Positions 24,669-33,634 of a stretch of DNA of 40,555 bases are shown piece after piece; the first letter of the stretch is position 1, and every line of letters starts with the position of its first letter. Source of the DNA: Verrucomicrobiaceae bacterium (GTDB lineage: Bacteria > Verrucomicrobiota > Verrucomicrobiia > Verrucomicrobiales > Akkermansiaceae); the NCBI GenBank assembly GCA_027487435.1, contig JAIYDP010000226.1, positions 1 through 40,555 on the forward strand, given 5' to 3'. A program made the translations under genes and the position numbers. The notes beneath the pieces are model-generated. The model ran no database searches. It was not told the origin of the DNA and saw only the letters and a program-made list of their open reading frames with translations.

Positions 24669-25493
24669 TTATTCAATGACGATCGATGCCGGATCCCACG
24701 TTGGCTGAGGATAGGTCATGCCCAATTTCCGTAAATGCTCCACGACAATTTCCGCCACCACGAGATTGCGATACCACTTCCGATCTGCTGGGACTACATA
24801 CCATGGGCTATACGAGCGCGATGTTTTTTGAAACACCTCCTCATACGCCTCCATGAACTGCGGCCATAGCTTTCGATCTTTGATATCATCAGGAAACAAT
24901 TTCCAATATTTCTCCGGCCTCTCAAGACGCGATAACAAGCGCCGTTTCTGTTCCTCAGGAGAGATATGCAGGAAAAATTTCAAAATCACAGTCCCTTCAT
25001 CGACCAGCATACGCTCAAAGTCATTGATATGCCGATAGCGCTTCCTCCATACGGCATCCTCACGCAGATTCTTGACCCTCACCGAGATGATGTCCTCGTA
25101 GTGACTCCGATTGAAGATCACGATTTGCCCATTCCCAGGCACATGTGGATGCACCCGCCAGAGAAAATCATGCGCCAAGTCTTCCTCCGTCGGCTTCTTA
25201 AATGACTTGACGGTGATTCCTTGCGGATCGACGCGAGAAAAAACATGCTTCACACAACCGTCCTTTCCACCCGTATCCATGGCCTGCAATACGATCAAAA
25301 TCCGCTGCTTACCCTGGGCATAGAGCACTTTTTGCAAACTCTGCAGTTCGTCCCGCAGTTTTTCAAATCTCTTCTCCCCTTTCTTCTTCAAATCCATCAT
25401 GCCTTCAGCAGAATCTGCGGCATCGATCTGTGCAAGATTCACCTTCACACCAGGACGAACCAGAAAACGCGACGCAAAATTTCCAAAAAGCAT
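24669..25493 (-). CDS. Polyphosphate kinase 2 family (PPK2) nucleotide phosphotransferase
   Basis: PPK2 enzymes transfer phosphate between polyphosphate and nucleotides. The product of about 274 residues has the P-loop-like QAMDTGGKDGCVKHVFS near residue 65, SFKKPTEEDLAHDFLWRVH, and the Walker-B-like IFNRSHYEDIISVRV, then the lid region FFLHISPEEQKRRLLSR. This is the polyphosphate:AMP/ADP phosphotransferase type (TIGR03709-like, single domain), usually working toward ADP/ATP regeneration. The frame is open upstream to 25631, but that extension overlaps lnt and is unlike the family; ATG 25493 (MLFGNFASRFLV) is the better start. The gene lies 56 bp after lnt. Confidence 0.92.
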   Translation of the reverse strand: MLFGNFASRFLVRPGVKVNLAQIDAADSAEGMMDLKKKGEKRFEKLRDELQSLQKVLYAQGKQRILIVLQAMDTGGKDGCVKHVFSRVDPQGITVKSFKKPTEEDLAHDFLWRVHPHVPGNGQIVIFNRSHYEDIISVRVKNLREDAVWRKRYRHINDFERMLVDEGTVILKFFLHISPEEQKRRLLSRLERPEKYWKLFPDDIKDRKLWPQFMEAYEEVFQKTSRSYSPWYVVPADRKWYRNLVVAEIVVEHLRKLGMTYPQPTWDPASIVIE

Positions 25494-25549
25494 GGCGCAG
25501 AATGGCAGCCAAGATCGGCACTGACAAGCATTCTTGAAGAGGAAATTTC

Positions 25550-27268
25550 TCAACCTCTCCGCTGCCGCATTCGCCAAAGACCCAACAACGTCGCCAAAGC
25601 TCCCGCAACCATGATTGGTACATCTCCCCACGCCTGATACAGCGACTTCAAAGGCTTGATTGGCACCTCCAACTGCCCAAACAAATGGCCTTTCGTAAAA
25701 TGCGAACCATTTTCATCCACCAAGGTCTTCGCCGCGCCAGTGACCGAAATCAAGCCGCTCACCCCGGTATTGGCACAACGCAACATCGGCCTTCGTAATT
25801 CTACAGCCCGAAATCTCGCATTTGCGAAATGCTGCGCAGCTGCCGCACTTTGTGCAAACCATCCATCATTCGTCACATTTACCATCACTTGCATCTCATC
25901 ACGCACAAAGCGCCTCGCCTCATGCGCAACCGTATCCTCAAAGCAAATGGACGGAATCACCGAAAACTTTTGCCCGCGAACTTCTGCAGGTATCGGCTCA
26001 TGTTGCATGCCTGCTGCATAAGCGCCCTGGTACTCCGCGCCCGATTGATTTTCGTAAATTTTCTTCAGCCAAGGCAATTTTTCGATCAGCGGAATGTATT
26101 CCCCAAACATCACCAAATGACGTTTCCGATAGACATCCTTCACGCCATTGGCATCCACCCAAGCTAAGGAATTCCACACCTGCGGATTCTCTACGATATG
26201 CCATTCGCCGCCATTTTCCGCACCTTCCATTTCGACCAAACCAAAAACCACGTTCTCACAGCCGCTTTCGCGAAACCATTTCAGCGTATCTTCATTTTCT
26301 GGCCACATCGCCCGTGCGCCTGCGGAATTTGTCAACATCCGGCCATTCAACGCCACCTCCGGCAGCACTAACCAATCAGGATAAAACAACGCTCTCTCCT
26401 CGCCACCAGCGAGCTGCTCGCGATGCTGCTCCGCCAAGTCATTCATCGCCGTTTCCACGATCTCGCCATAGCCATAGTGAATTTCCTCCGCCGACATCAA
26501 CTGCTTTGCAGCATCTTGCGGCACGTTCATTTGCGTCAGTAAGACCCGCAGTGGAAACATCTCCCCCTGCCCCGCCAAGCGTAACTTTCCTACGCCGTAA
26601 ACAAAGCCAACCACCACTAGCAAAGCCGCAACAGCAAAATCAGGATGCGCCCCCCATCGCCCAACTCCTTGCCTCGCCCTGCGCCACATTCGCATCGCCA
26701 CTTGCAAAATCACAGCTTGCACGAACACCATCACAAAAGAAATGCCCGCCACGCCAAAGAGATCCGCCATTTGCATCAATACTACCTGCTTATGCGTAGC
26801 GACCCCCAGCCCATTCCAAGAAAACCCAGTAAATACATAGCTCCTGAGCACTTCCAAGCCCGCCCACATTGCCGCCAATGCCGCGGCATAGCCGAGCGAC
26901 CGTAGCGAGCGAGCCATCACACCCGCTGGCTCATCGCGCCGCCACGGATTCCACGCCCCCGCCGCCCACAAGGCCCAGATTGCTGGATAAATCGCCAAAT
27001 ATGCTGCCAGCACGACGACTCCAAGCCAACTCACCGTATCCAACCACAGCAACACCGAGCCAAAAAAGCTCAGCCCAAACGCATAACCAATCAAACATCC
27101 ACACCTCTTCGCCCGTTGCGGTTTGAGCGTCCACAAGACCGCCAATAAGGGCAACAACGCGATCCAAGCACAAGCACTCCAATCCAGCCCTGGATATGCC
27201 AAAGAAAGCACTCCACCCGCTACGATCGCAACCGCCATTTTGACCAATATCAATTTCACCACGCCCAC
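25550..27268 (-). CDS. lnt: Apolipoprotein N-acyltransferase
   Basis: Lnt adds the third acyl chain to the N-terminal cysteine of lipoproteins at the periplasmic face of the inner membrane. The N-terminal half (to about residue 230) is a chain of membrane helices (WIALLPLLAVLW, FFGSVLLWLDTV, WAGLEVLRSYVF). The C-terminal half is a nitrilase-fold domain with the triad in place: Glu in WLVLPEVALNGR, Lys in YRKRHLVMFGEYIP, and Cys in IPSICFEDTVAHE. The 572 residues are a little longer than the E. coli protein (about 512). The start is uncertain: GTG 27268 is used here, and ATG 27238 would remove ten residues. It leads a minus-strand operon with ppk2 and the M14 gene. Confidence 0.93.
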   Translation of the reverse strand: MGVVKLILVKMAVAIVAGGVLSLAYPGLDWSACAWIALLPLLAVLWTLKPQRAKRCGCLIGYAFGLSFFGSVLLWLDTVSWLGVVVLAAYLAIYPAIWALWAAGAWNPWRRDEPAGVMARSLRSLGYAAALAAMWAGLEVLRSYVFTGFSWNGLGVATHKQVVLMQMADLFGVAGISFVMVFVQAVILQVAMRMWRRARQGVGRWGAHPDFAVAALLVVVGFVYGVGKLRLAGQGEMFPLRVLLTQMNVPQDAAKQLMSAEEIHYGYGEIVETAMNDLAEQHREQLAGGEERALFYPDWLVLPEVALNGRMLTNSAGARAMWPENEDTLKWFRESGCENVVFGLVEMEGAENGGEWHIVENPQVWNSLAWVDANGVKDVYRKRHLVMFGEYIPLIEKLPWLKKIYENQSGAEYQGAYAAGMQHEPIPAEVRGQKFSVIPSICFEDTVAHEARRFVRDEMQVMVNVTNDGWFAQSAAAAQHFANARFRAVELRRPMLRCANTGVSGLISVTGAAKTLVDENGSHFTKGHLFGQLEVPIKPLKSLYQAWGDVPIMVAGALATLLGLWRMRQRRG

Positions 27269-27405
27269 CCTAGAAACCCTTACTCATCTTGGCAATCCTC
27301 AGCTACAATCGATGCGTAAAATTTGCTTTTGAAGGCAAGCCAGAGATTCCTTCCTGAGATGTGCCACATCAAATCATGCTTGATTTCGAGAGCATATTTC
27401 GGAGG

Positions 27406-28377
27406 CTACAACTGCGCAATTTCTTTGATACTCAGGCCTGTTATGGTCGAGATGAGCGAAACATCTAGCCCTTGCTCGATCATGGCTCGAGCGATTTCAG
27501 CTTTTCCTTCAGCTTTTCCTTCAGCTTTTCCTTCAGCTTTTCCTTCAGCTTTTCCTTCAGCTTTTCCTTCAGCTTTTCCTTCGGCTTTTCCTTCAGCTTT
27601 TCCTTTTGCTTCGCCCTCAGCCAGACCTTCCAGCAGACCTTCGAGCTTTCCTTCGTCGTAGGCGGTATCGATGACGTTTTTGATGTCGCGATAGATTTTT
27701 AGACTGTGTTGGTAGCGCACGTGCTCTTCGGGAGGCAACTGCGCTAACTCAGCTTTGTGAAACGCATCGCAGAAAATTTCTTCATCACCAAAGATCCGCG
27801 GAATCTCAGAAAAATTTTCGAGGTTTTTGATAAAATACAGCCATTTGTCGAGTTGGCTCTCTAGCTGTTCTTCCGTTTTTCGGAAGTTGGGCATTTCTAG
27901 GTAGAGGTATGTGAGCTTATCGTAGAAGATTTTGTTGTTCTGGTCTTTGAGCTTGATGGTGTGGAGGACTTGCGATTTTTCTGGCTCCGTCTCGTAATCG
28001 TCGAAGGTGAAATCGAGGATACCTACGCAGTAAACCGCTTGCAATCGGAAGTCCCAATTGCCTTTCTCCGCTTGTTCTTGGATCGGAAAAGTCGAGTAAT
28101 AGACCGTGCGATCTTTGAAGAAATTCTGTTTGGCTTTTTGCAGTTCTACGATGAATTTTTCGCCGTTTTGGTTTTCGCAATAGATATCAAATATAGCACG
28201 GCGATCGAGATCACCTTGTCCGAGTTGCTCGGCGTTTTTGAAATCGAGCTTAGTGATTTGAGTGTTGGCGGGAAGCAGGGCGTTGAGGAAGTCCTTGAGC
28301 AAATGCTTACTGGCCTCTTCTCCAAAGATCTTTTTGAAGCCGAAGTCGGTGTAAGGATTGATGTAGCGAGCGGACAC
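27406..28377 (-). CDS. Rpn/PDDEXK-type putative nuclease with KAEG repeat linker
   Basis: The protein starts best at GTG 28377 (MSARYINPYTDFGFKKIFG), the usual N-terminus of the Rpn recombination-promoting nuclease / putative transposase family (PDDEXK_2). It carries the catalytic elements AIFDIYCENQ (Asp) and FIVELQKAKQ (ExQ) near residues 65-85, and the typical YYSTFPIQEQAEKG. Rpn proteins cleave DNA and are linked to RecA-independent gene transfer and, in newer work, phage defence. After about residue 250 comes a stretch of KAEG tetrapeptides, then the C-terminal IARAMIEQGLDVSLISTITG and LSIKEIAQL helix-turn-helix-like segment. The repeat (27501-27608) is described separately. The gene stands alone and may have arrived by transfer. 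Confidence 0.88.
   Translation of the reverse strand: MSARYINPYTDFGFKKIFGEEASKHLLKDFLNALLPANTQITKLDFKNAEQLGQGDLDRRAIFDIYCENQNGEKFIVELQKAKQNFFKDRTVYYSTFPIQEQAEKGNWDFRLQAVYCVGILDFTFDDYETEPEKSQVLHTIKLKDQNNKIFYDKLTYLYLEMPNFRKTEEQLESQLDKWLYFIKNLENFSEIPRIFGDEEIFCDAFHKAELAQLPPEEHVRYQHSLKIYRDIKNVIDTAYDEGKLEGLLEGLAEGEAKGKAEGKAEGKAEGKAEGKAEGKAEGKAEGKAEGKAEIARAMIEQGLDVSLISTITGLSIKEIAQL
27501..27608 (-). repeat. Nine-unit 12-bp coding tandem repeat in the Rpn-type gene
   Basis: On the plus strand the unit is CTTTTCCTTCAG. Units 1-6 and 8 are perfect, unit 7 ends CGG and unit 9 ends TTG; degenerate relatives continue to about 27656. On the coding strand it encodes (KAEG)n, a charged helical linker. Because 12 is a multiple of three, copy number changes would alter linker length without breaking the frame. 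Confidence 0.95.
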
Positions 28378-28654
28378 AAGACCAGTGTAGCGGATACTGG
28401 ACGAAGCGCAAGAAAGGAGTCGGAGAATCAAATCGAGCCTCGCCCTATGTTGGACAGGGTTCTGGTGAACTTTTCCACACCCATCTTACGACTTACCACC
28501 CATCTGCAATTTCGGAATTGCATGCCATCCAACCAAAGTTCTTACGTGCTTACACAAGATTCTATAAAATTGCGATTTGAGAAAGATACATACCCGAAAT
28601 TTTCCTCGAAATTTTTCTTGAACCAGAAAGTGATCGAATCTTTGCTTCTCGCGC

Positions 28655-30601
28655 ATGATAAGAAAATGCACATATTTTTTACTGTATTGCATTCACTGCT
28701 CACTGTCTGCCATTGAAACCACGGATGTTGTGACAAAAACTGCTGGACTTGTTGCGTTCTGGGATTTCGTGAAACGTGAACCAAATGGGCTTCATCGGTT
28801 CACGGCACATGTACCAGATGGAAACGTCTCTGACTACCCCTTGGATGCAATAAACTACGTGAAAGAATACTGGAATCTTGGTCCTGTGGCAACATACGCC
28901 GACTTCCCGCAGATGGGTCGAGGACTATTTGGCAACGCAATTCGCATAAAAAATGAAACCAGTATTAATGTTCGTCCACTACTCTCCGTGTCACGTGAAA
29001 ACATACACAATACGCCGCTCGATATTAAAGGCTCTGACAAGTCGCTGACGATGGTAGCCTGGGTAATTCGCGAAAGCGGAAATCATGCAATTGCAGGCGT
29101 ATGGAACGAAGGCACTGACATTCTTTCTTTGACTGGCCCGACCATCAAGAAAGTAGAGCCTGGTCATCGACAATACGCACTGTTTGCTGGATTGCAATAC
29201 ACTGGCACTTCCACAGGCCATTTATCAGAAAATGGAGTAGGAAGTTTTTTGAACGCATACGCGCTCCATAAGTCGCACACGGCGAATTTTTCACCACAAT
29301 TACCAGCAACATCTGCCAGCAATGTGCTTGATACTTCATGGCAGTGCTTCGCAATGAGCTTCGACCACAAAAAGAAAGAAATCACAAGCTGGCTGAACGG
29401 AGTCACAGGTCAGCACTGGTTAATCAATCTGCAAAATGACGTATTTGGCAAGGCGTGTTATAATGCTTACATGCAAGGCTACTTTGCGAAGCTGCCTGGT
29501 AAGCAAGAGGGCGAGGACGAATCATATCCTAAAGACCAATACTACAACCCGCCTGAAGGCACCCCTGTTCTCGTTAGAGTTCTATCTCAAACTGCTAATG
29601 AACGAGTTGAAGCACACGATTTTCGCTACACAAGATTGAGAATCACAATACGTGACGGTGTAGAGGTTTCGCGCGATTTGGTTGGAATTTCTGCGAACCC
29701 ATGGTGGTATCCTCACCCAATTTACTCACCGATTGACATGCAAAGGAGAAGCGAGTTCACCATTGGCCGCGTTGTGCATAGTCAACGCACAGTCGGATTC
29801 ACGGGCTGGATTGGTGGAGTAGCTATTTACGATCGAGCTTTAAGCATACCTGAGATACGTGCTTTATCAAACCTTCGAAGTGCCACACCGATTCCAACGC
29901 CCACTGTCGCGATAGCCCCCAGTATCACCCCCGCGGTTGGCAACTATCAAGCACCTATTACTATTTCAATCGAAAATCACTCTCCTGGCACAACCCTGCG
30001 CTACACAACCGACGGCACGAGACCCTCTGCCACGGTTGGGATTGTTTACAGTAGCCCATTCAAACTAAATTCTACTACTACACTGAAGGTCATCGCTACA
30101 GGAGCTAGCTTTGTACCATCCCAAGTAATTTCCTACACCTACTTTATCTCGCAACCGGCATTATCTGGTTGGCGCACTCTGCATGGACTCCCTCCCGACG
30201 GATCACAAGACCTCTCTAATCCTTCAAGCGATGGCGTGGTCAACTTACTTAAAATGGCTTTCAACATGGCGCCGAATGCGGGAGATCTTTTACAATCAAA
30301 CACCACAGTATTGGCAACCAATGGCAAAACCGGCTTACCTAGGGTTGGAAAAGACAACCTGAACCGACTGACTGTGAGCTTTGTTCGCTTAAAAGATGCC
30401 AAAAATCGAGATATTACCTACAATGTGCTTACTGGCGAAGATCTTGCGAATCTGCTGCCACTTGATCTCAAAGAAGCACACGTCGAAGATATCGATACCG
30501 ATTGGGAGCGTGTCACCGTCTCTGACCCAACCGTAACAACCAAACGGTTCGGCTGTGTAAGAGTAGCGTCTGCCTCCAGTTTGATGGAGACAAGAAACTA
30601 A
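28655..30601 (+). CDS. Secreted LamG-like protein with chitobiase C-terminal-type domain
   Basis: The product has 648 residues with a short signal peptide (MIRKCTYFLLYCIHCSLSA). Residues 25-400 form a LamG/concanavalin-like jelly roll beginning GLVAFWDFVKREP and ending VGFTGWIGGVAIYDRALS. Within it is a distinctive insertion, YMQGYFAKLPGKQEGEDE then YNPPEGTP. Residues of about 415-495 match the CHB_HEX_C_1 module (NYQAPITISIENHSPG, RYTTDGTRPS, TTLKVIATGA). The end (DGVVNLLKMAFNMAPNAGD ... FGCVRVA) resembles the C-terminal region common in exported verrucomicrobial proteins. It probably binds glycans or matrix outside the cell; no catalytic site is seen. It is followed by a paralogue lacking the two C-terminal parts. 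Confidence 0.8.
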   Translation: MIRKCTYFLLYCIHCSLSAIETTDVVTKTAGLVAFWDFVKREPNGLHRFTAHVPDGNVSDYPLDAINYVKEYWNLGPVATYADFPQMGRGLFGNAIRIKNETSINVRPLLSVSRENIHNTPLDIKGSDKSLTMVAWVIRESGNHAIAGVWNEGTDILSLTGPTIKKVEPGHRQYALFAGLQYTGTSTGHLSENGVGSFLNAYALHKSHTANFSPQLPATSASNVLDTSWQCFAMSFDHKKKEITSWLNGVTGQHWLINLQNDVFGKACYNAYMQGYFAKLPGKQEGEDESYPKDQYYNPPEGTPVLVRVLSQTANERVEAHDFRYTRLRITIRDGVEVSRDLVGISANPWWYPHPIYSPIDMQRRSEFTIGRVVHSQRTVGFTGWIGGVAIYDRALSIPEIRALSNLRSATPIPTPTVAIAPSITPAVGNYQAPITISIENHSPGTTLRYTTDGTRPSATVGIVYSSPFKLNSTTTLKVIATGASFVPSQVISYTYFISQPALSGWRTLHGLPPDGSQDLSNPSSDGVVNLLKMAFNMAPNAGDLLQSNTTVLATNGKTGLPRVGKDNLNRLTVSFVRLKDAKNRDITYNVLTGEDLANLLPLDLKEAHVEDIDTDWERVTVSDPTVTTKRFGCVRVASASSLMETRN

Positions 30602-30819
30602 ATTACAACCCAAAATTACCATTCTCCATTTGGCGAGGGGTAAACGTCCCATTTCTCATAAGCTTTATCGATGCTCGCGGTATCACGGATACGCAAGATA
30701 TTCGCTAAAGCGTGAAAAATACTTGCTCGCTCCACAAATTTGCAGAATATTGCGCCCGAATCGATCCTATATTGATTCACAGCTTACTCACGATAGATCA
30801 AACGTTCACAATTTTTCTT

Positions 30820-32094
30820 ATGAAAACGTTATCATTTTTTCTACCATCTGTACTCTTGTATTGCAATCCTGTGCTTGCAACTACGACGACTGACGTAACA
30901 AACACTCCAGGGCTTGTTGCGTTCTGGGATTTCGTAAAGCGTGAGCCTGACAAGCTTTGTCGCTTCACAGCCCATGTTCCTTCGGGGGAAATCTCTGACT
31001 ATCCCTTAGATGCTGTCAATTACATCAATCTCAATTGGAATTCTGGTCGTCAGGCAACGTATGCCGATTTTCCACAGCTTGGACGAGGTCCATTTGGTAA
31101 TGCGATCCGTTTCAAGCAGGAAAATGATATAAACTTTCGCCCATTACTTTGCGTAGCCCGCGAGCAACTTCACGATAAACCTCTCGACATCAAAGGTTCT
31201 GACAAGTCTGTGACTCTGATTGTTTGGGCCATTCGCGAGAGTGGGAATCACGCTCTAGCAGGAATCTGGCATGAAGGCACTGATTTGAAGGAACTCACGA
31301 ACTCGAATAACATAAAATCCGAACCTGGACAGCGCCAGTATGCATTATTTGCTGGGCTAAAACATCCTGGCACGGCCTGTGGTCATGTATCAGACAATGG
31401 CGCGGGTTCTTTCTTGAACAAATATGCTCTCCACAAATCTCACACTTCCCAACTGTCTCCAGAGACACCTGCTACAGTTACAACCGACTTGCTTGACAAG
31501 TCATGGCAATGCTTCGCGATGAGCTTCAACCACGAAACAGACGAAATCACCAGTTGGCTCAACGGTGTGCCAAGTGAAAAGTGGATTGACAACCTGAATC
31601 AGGACGAAATGACCAAATCTGCCTACAATGCCTACATGCAAGGCTACTTTGCGAAGCTGCCAGGCAAACAAGAGGGCGAGGACGAAGCATTTCCTAAGGA
31701 GCAATACTACAACCCACCAGAAGGCGCGCCTCTTAGCGTAAAAGTGTTAGAAGATTCGGCATTGAGGCGCATCGAAATGCACCAACATCGATTCACTAAG
31801 ATCAAAGTAACCATGCAAAACGGGAAAGAGGTACGCCGCGACCTGATGGGAATTCGTGAAAATCCTTGGTGGTTTCCTCATTCGATTTACTCGCCAAAGG
31901 ACTCTCAAAGCGGTGGGCCGTTTACCATCGGCAGAGTCATTCATAGTGCACGCTCCGTTGGTTTCACAGGATGGATTGGAGGCGTTGCCGTTTTCGATCG
32001 AGCACTTACTGCCAAGGAAATGGTTAATCTTGCGAATCTAAGGAATGCGAAGCCAACTACCACCTCCCTACCTCAAACACTTCCGGAGAAATAA
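30820..32094 (+). CDS. Secreted LamG-like protein, shorter paralogue
   Basis: ATG 30820 gives the signal peptide MKTLSFFLPSVLLYCNPVLA; the frame is open to 30712 but that part looks non-genic. The mature 404 residues align with the preceding gene over the whole jelly roll. Shared features include GLVAFWDFVKREP, SDYPLDA, RYALFAGL-like QYALFAGLK, SWQCFAMSF, the insertion YMQGYFAKLPGKQEGEDE and VGFTGWIGGVA. Several stretches are identical at DNA level too. It stops after the jelly roll (LANLRNAKPTT), without the chitobiase-type and C-terminal domains. The pair arose by tandem duplication; the roles are unknown, and a carbohydrate- or protein-binding function is the simplest guess. Confidence 0.8.
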   Translation: MKTLSFFLPSVLLYCNPVLATTTTDVTNTPGLVAFWDFVKREPDKLCRFTAHVPSGEISDYPLDAVNYINLNWNSGRQATYADFPQLGRGPFGNAIRFKQENDINFRPLLCVAREQLHDKPLDIKGSDKSVTLIVWAIRESGNHALAGIWHEGTDLKELTNSNNIKSEPGQRQYALFAGLKHPGTACGHVSDNGAGSFLNKYALHKSHTSQLSPETPATVTTDLLDKSWQCFAMSFNHETDEITSWLNGVPSEKWIDNLNQDEMTKSAYNAYMQGYFAKLPGKQEGEDEAFPKEQYYNPPEGAPLSVKVLEDSALRRIEMHQHRFTKIKVTMQNGKEVRRDLMGIRENPWWFPHSIYSPKDSQSGGPFTIGRVIHSARSVGFTGWIGGVAVFDRALTAKEMVNLANLRNAKPTTTSLPQTLPEK

Positions 32095-32210
32095 CATCTA
32101 CGGTCATAGCAATCAACGCGCTATCATCGAGATCGGAAATGGAGCACTAGAAAGTCGTTTCTAGGCTTTGATGGGCAAGAAGAGATTTCCAACACGGATC
32201 TTGATCCTCG

Positions 32211-33623
32211 TCACAAGAGTATGGGCTTGATGATTTTTGCTGGCTCTACGCCGCTGAGTTTGAAGTCCAAACCTTGAAATTTGTAGGTGAAAGCGGAATC
32301 GTCGATACCTAACAATTTCAGCATCGTCGCGTGAAGATCATGCACGGTGGTTTTGTTTTCGGCGACGCCGTAGCCTAGCTCATCGGTTTTGCCATGAACG
32401 ACACCGCCTTTGATGCCGCCACCGGCCATCAGGAGGCTGAATGCATTGATGTGATGATCGCGTCCCGAGCCTTGGCCCATGGGCGTTCGGCCAAATTCCC
32501 CGCCCCAGATGATGAGAGTGTCATCAAGCATGCCACGCTGCTTCAGATCCGTGATCAAGGCAGCCGTCGCTTGATCGACATTGCGAGCGGAAAAGGGCAT
32601 GTCTTTTTCGATGTTGCCATGATGATCCCATGCTCGGTGATAGAGTTGTACAAAACGCACACCGCGCTCGACCATGCGGCGGGCGAGCAGGCAGTTGCGG
32701 GCAAAGCTGGATTCGTTTGCTTCCTTGATGCCGTAGAGGTCGAGCATGGCACGGGATTCGCTGGCGACATCGGTGAGTCCAGGCACCGAGGTCTGCATAC
32801 GAAAGGCCATTTCATATTGGGCAATACGGGCGGCGATTTCGCTATCGTATCGGGTTTCTGCCAGCAGGCCATTCATGCGTTTGATTTCATCGACCACTTG
32901 GCGTTGGGTGGATTGGCAGATGCCATCGGGATTGCCAAGGTAGTGAACAGCAGCGCCGTTGGATTGGAATTGCACGCCTTGGTATTTTCCGGGCAAGAAT
33001 CCCGAAGACCATTGGCGGGAACTCACAGGCTGGGCACCGCCGCCACCTGCGGACATCAGCACGATGTAACCAGGGAGGTCAGATGTTTCAGCGCCGAGTC
33101 CGTAGAGCATCCACGAACCCATCGAAGGCCGCCCTTTGACGATGGAGCCGCTATTGAAAAACGCATGAGCGGGATCGTGGTTGATTTGCTCGGTGGTCAT
33201 CGAATTGATGACGGCAAACTCATCGATGACCTTCGCCATGTGAGGAAAGAGGTCGGACACGTAGATGCCCGATTTTCCATATTTTTGAAATTTCGTAAAG
33301 GATCCGCGAGCGACGAGCTTAGAACCTTGCAACTGGGCGAGTTGCTGGCCCTTGGTGAAGCTTTCAGGAAAAGGCTGACCGTTGAGTTTGTTGAGTTCAG
33401 GCTTGTAATCAAACGACTCGAACTGCGATGGACCACCCGCCATGCAGAGGTGGATGACCCGTTTCGCTTTTGGCGCGTAATGCAAGGCGTTGTCATATCG
33501 ACCAGGCCACGGTGCTTGCTCGCCACGAGCTTGTTGCATGAGCGAAGCGAAAGCCACTCCGCCGAGTCCGGCGAAGGAGTTTTCTAGGAAGGTACGGCGG
33601 TTAATGGAAAGTGGGTGGTGCAT
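32211..33623 (-). CDS. DUF1501 domain protein (Tat-exported, sulfatase-fold)
   Basis: ATG 33623 gives a Tat signal (INRRTFLENSFAGLGGVAFA). The 470-residue protein shows the family core: HLCMAGGPSQFESFDYKP near the start, INHDPAHAFFNSGS, ARRMVERGVRFVQLYH, WGGEFGRTPMGQGSGRDHH and MLKLLGIDDSAFT at the end. The His/Asp-rich motifs resemble alkaline-phosphatase-superfamily metal ligands. Members are abundant in PVC genomes next to DUF1549/DUF1553 genes, as here, and are thought to act in sulfated polysaccharide use, though no activity is established. The frame upstream of 33623 continues into the purine tract but has no family similarity. It is the last gene of a three-gene minus-strand set. Confidence 0.92.
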   Translation of the reverse strand: MHHPLSINRRTFLENSFAGLGGVAFASLMQQARGEQAPWPGRYDNALHYAPKAKRVIHLCMAGGPSQFESFDYKPELNKLNGQPFPESFTKGQQLAQLQGSKLVARGSFTKFQKYGKSGIYVSDLFPHMAKVIDEFAVINSMTTEQINHDPAHAFFNSGSIVKGRPSMGSWMLYGLGAETSDLPGYIVLMSAGGGGAQPVSSRQWSSGFLPGKYQGVQFQSNGAAVHYLGNPDGICQSTQRQVVDEIKRMNGLLAETRYDSEIAARIAQYEMAFRMQTSVPGLTDVASESRAMLDLYGIKEANESSFARNCLLARRMVERGVRFVQLYHRAWDHHGNIEKDMPFSARNVDQATAALITDLKQRGMLDDTLIIWGGEFGRTPMGQGSGRDHHINAFSLLMAGGGIKGGVVHGKTDELGYGVAENKTTVHDLHATMLKLLGIDDSAFTYKFQGLDFKLSGVEPAKIIKPILL

Positions 33624-33634
33624 GGTGGTGTGAG

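Noticed and set aside
25822..26799. Plus-strand 325-codon frame rich in Pro, Ser and His
   Set aside because: Antisense to lnt; composition is that of a codon shadow with no domain.
27472..27702. Plus-strand frame with an alternating Phe-Ser repeat
   Set aside because: It is the opposite-strand shadow of the KAEG repeat in the Rpn-type gene; no start region or family support.
27961..28716. Plus-strand 251-codon frame
   Set aside because: Antisense to the Rpn-type nuclease and running into the LamG-like gene in another frame; no recognisable domain.
32394..33587. Plus-strand 397-codon frame
   Set aside because: It lies wholly antisense to the DUF1501 gene, whose motifs are unmistakable; the frame is a shadow of high-GC third positions.
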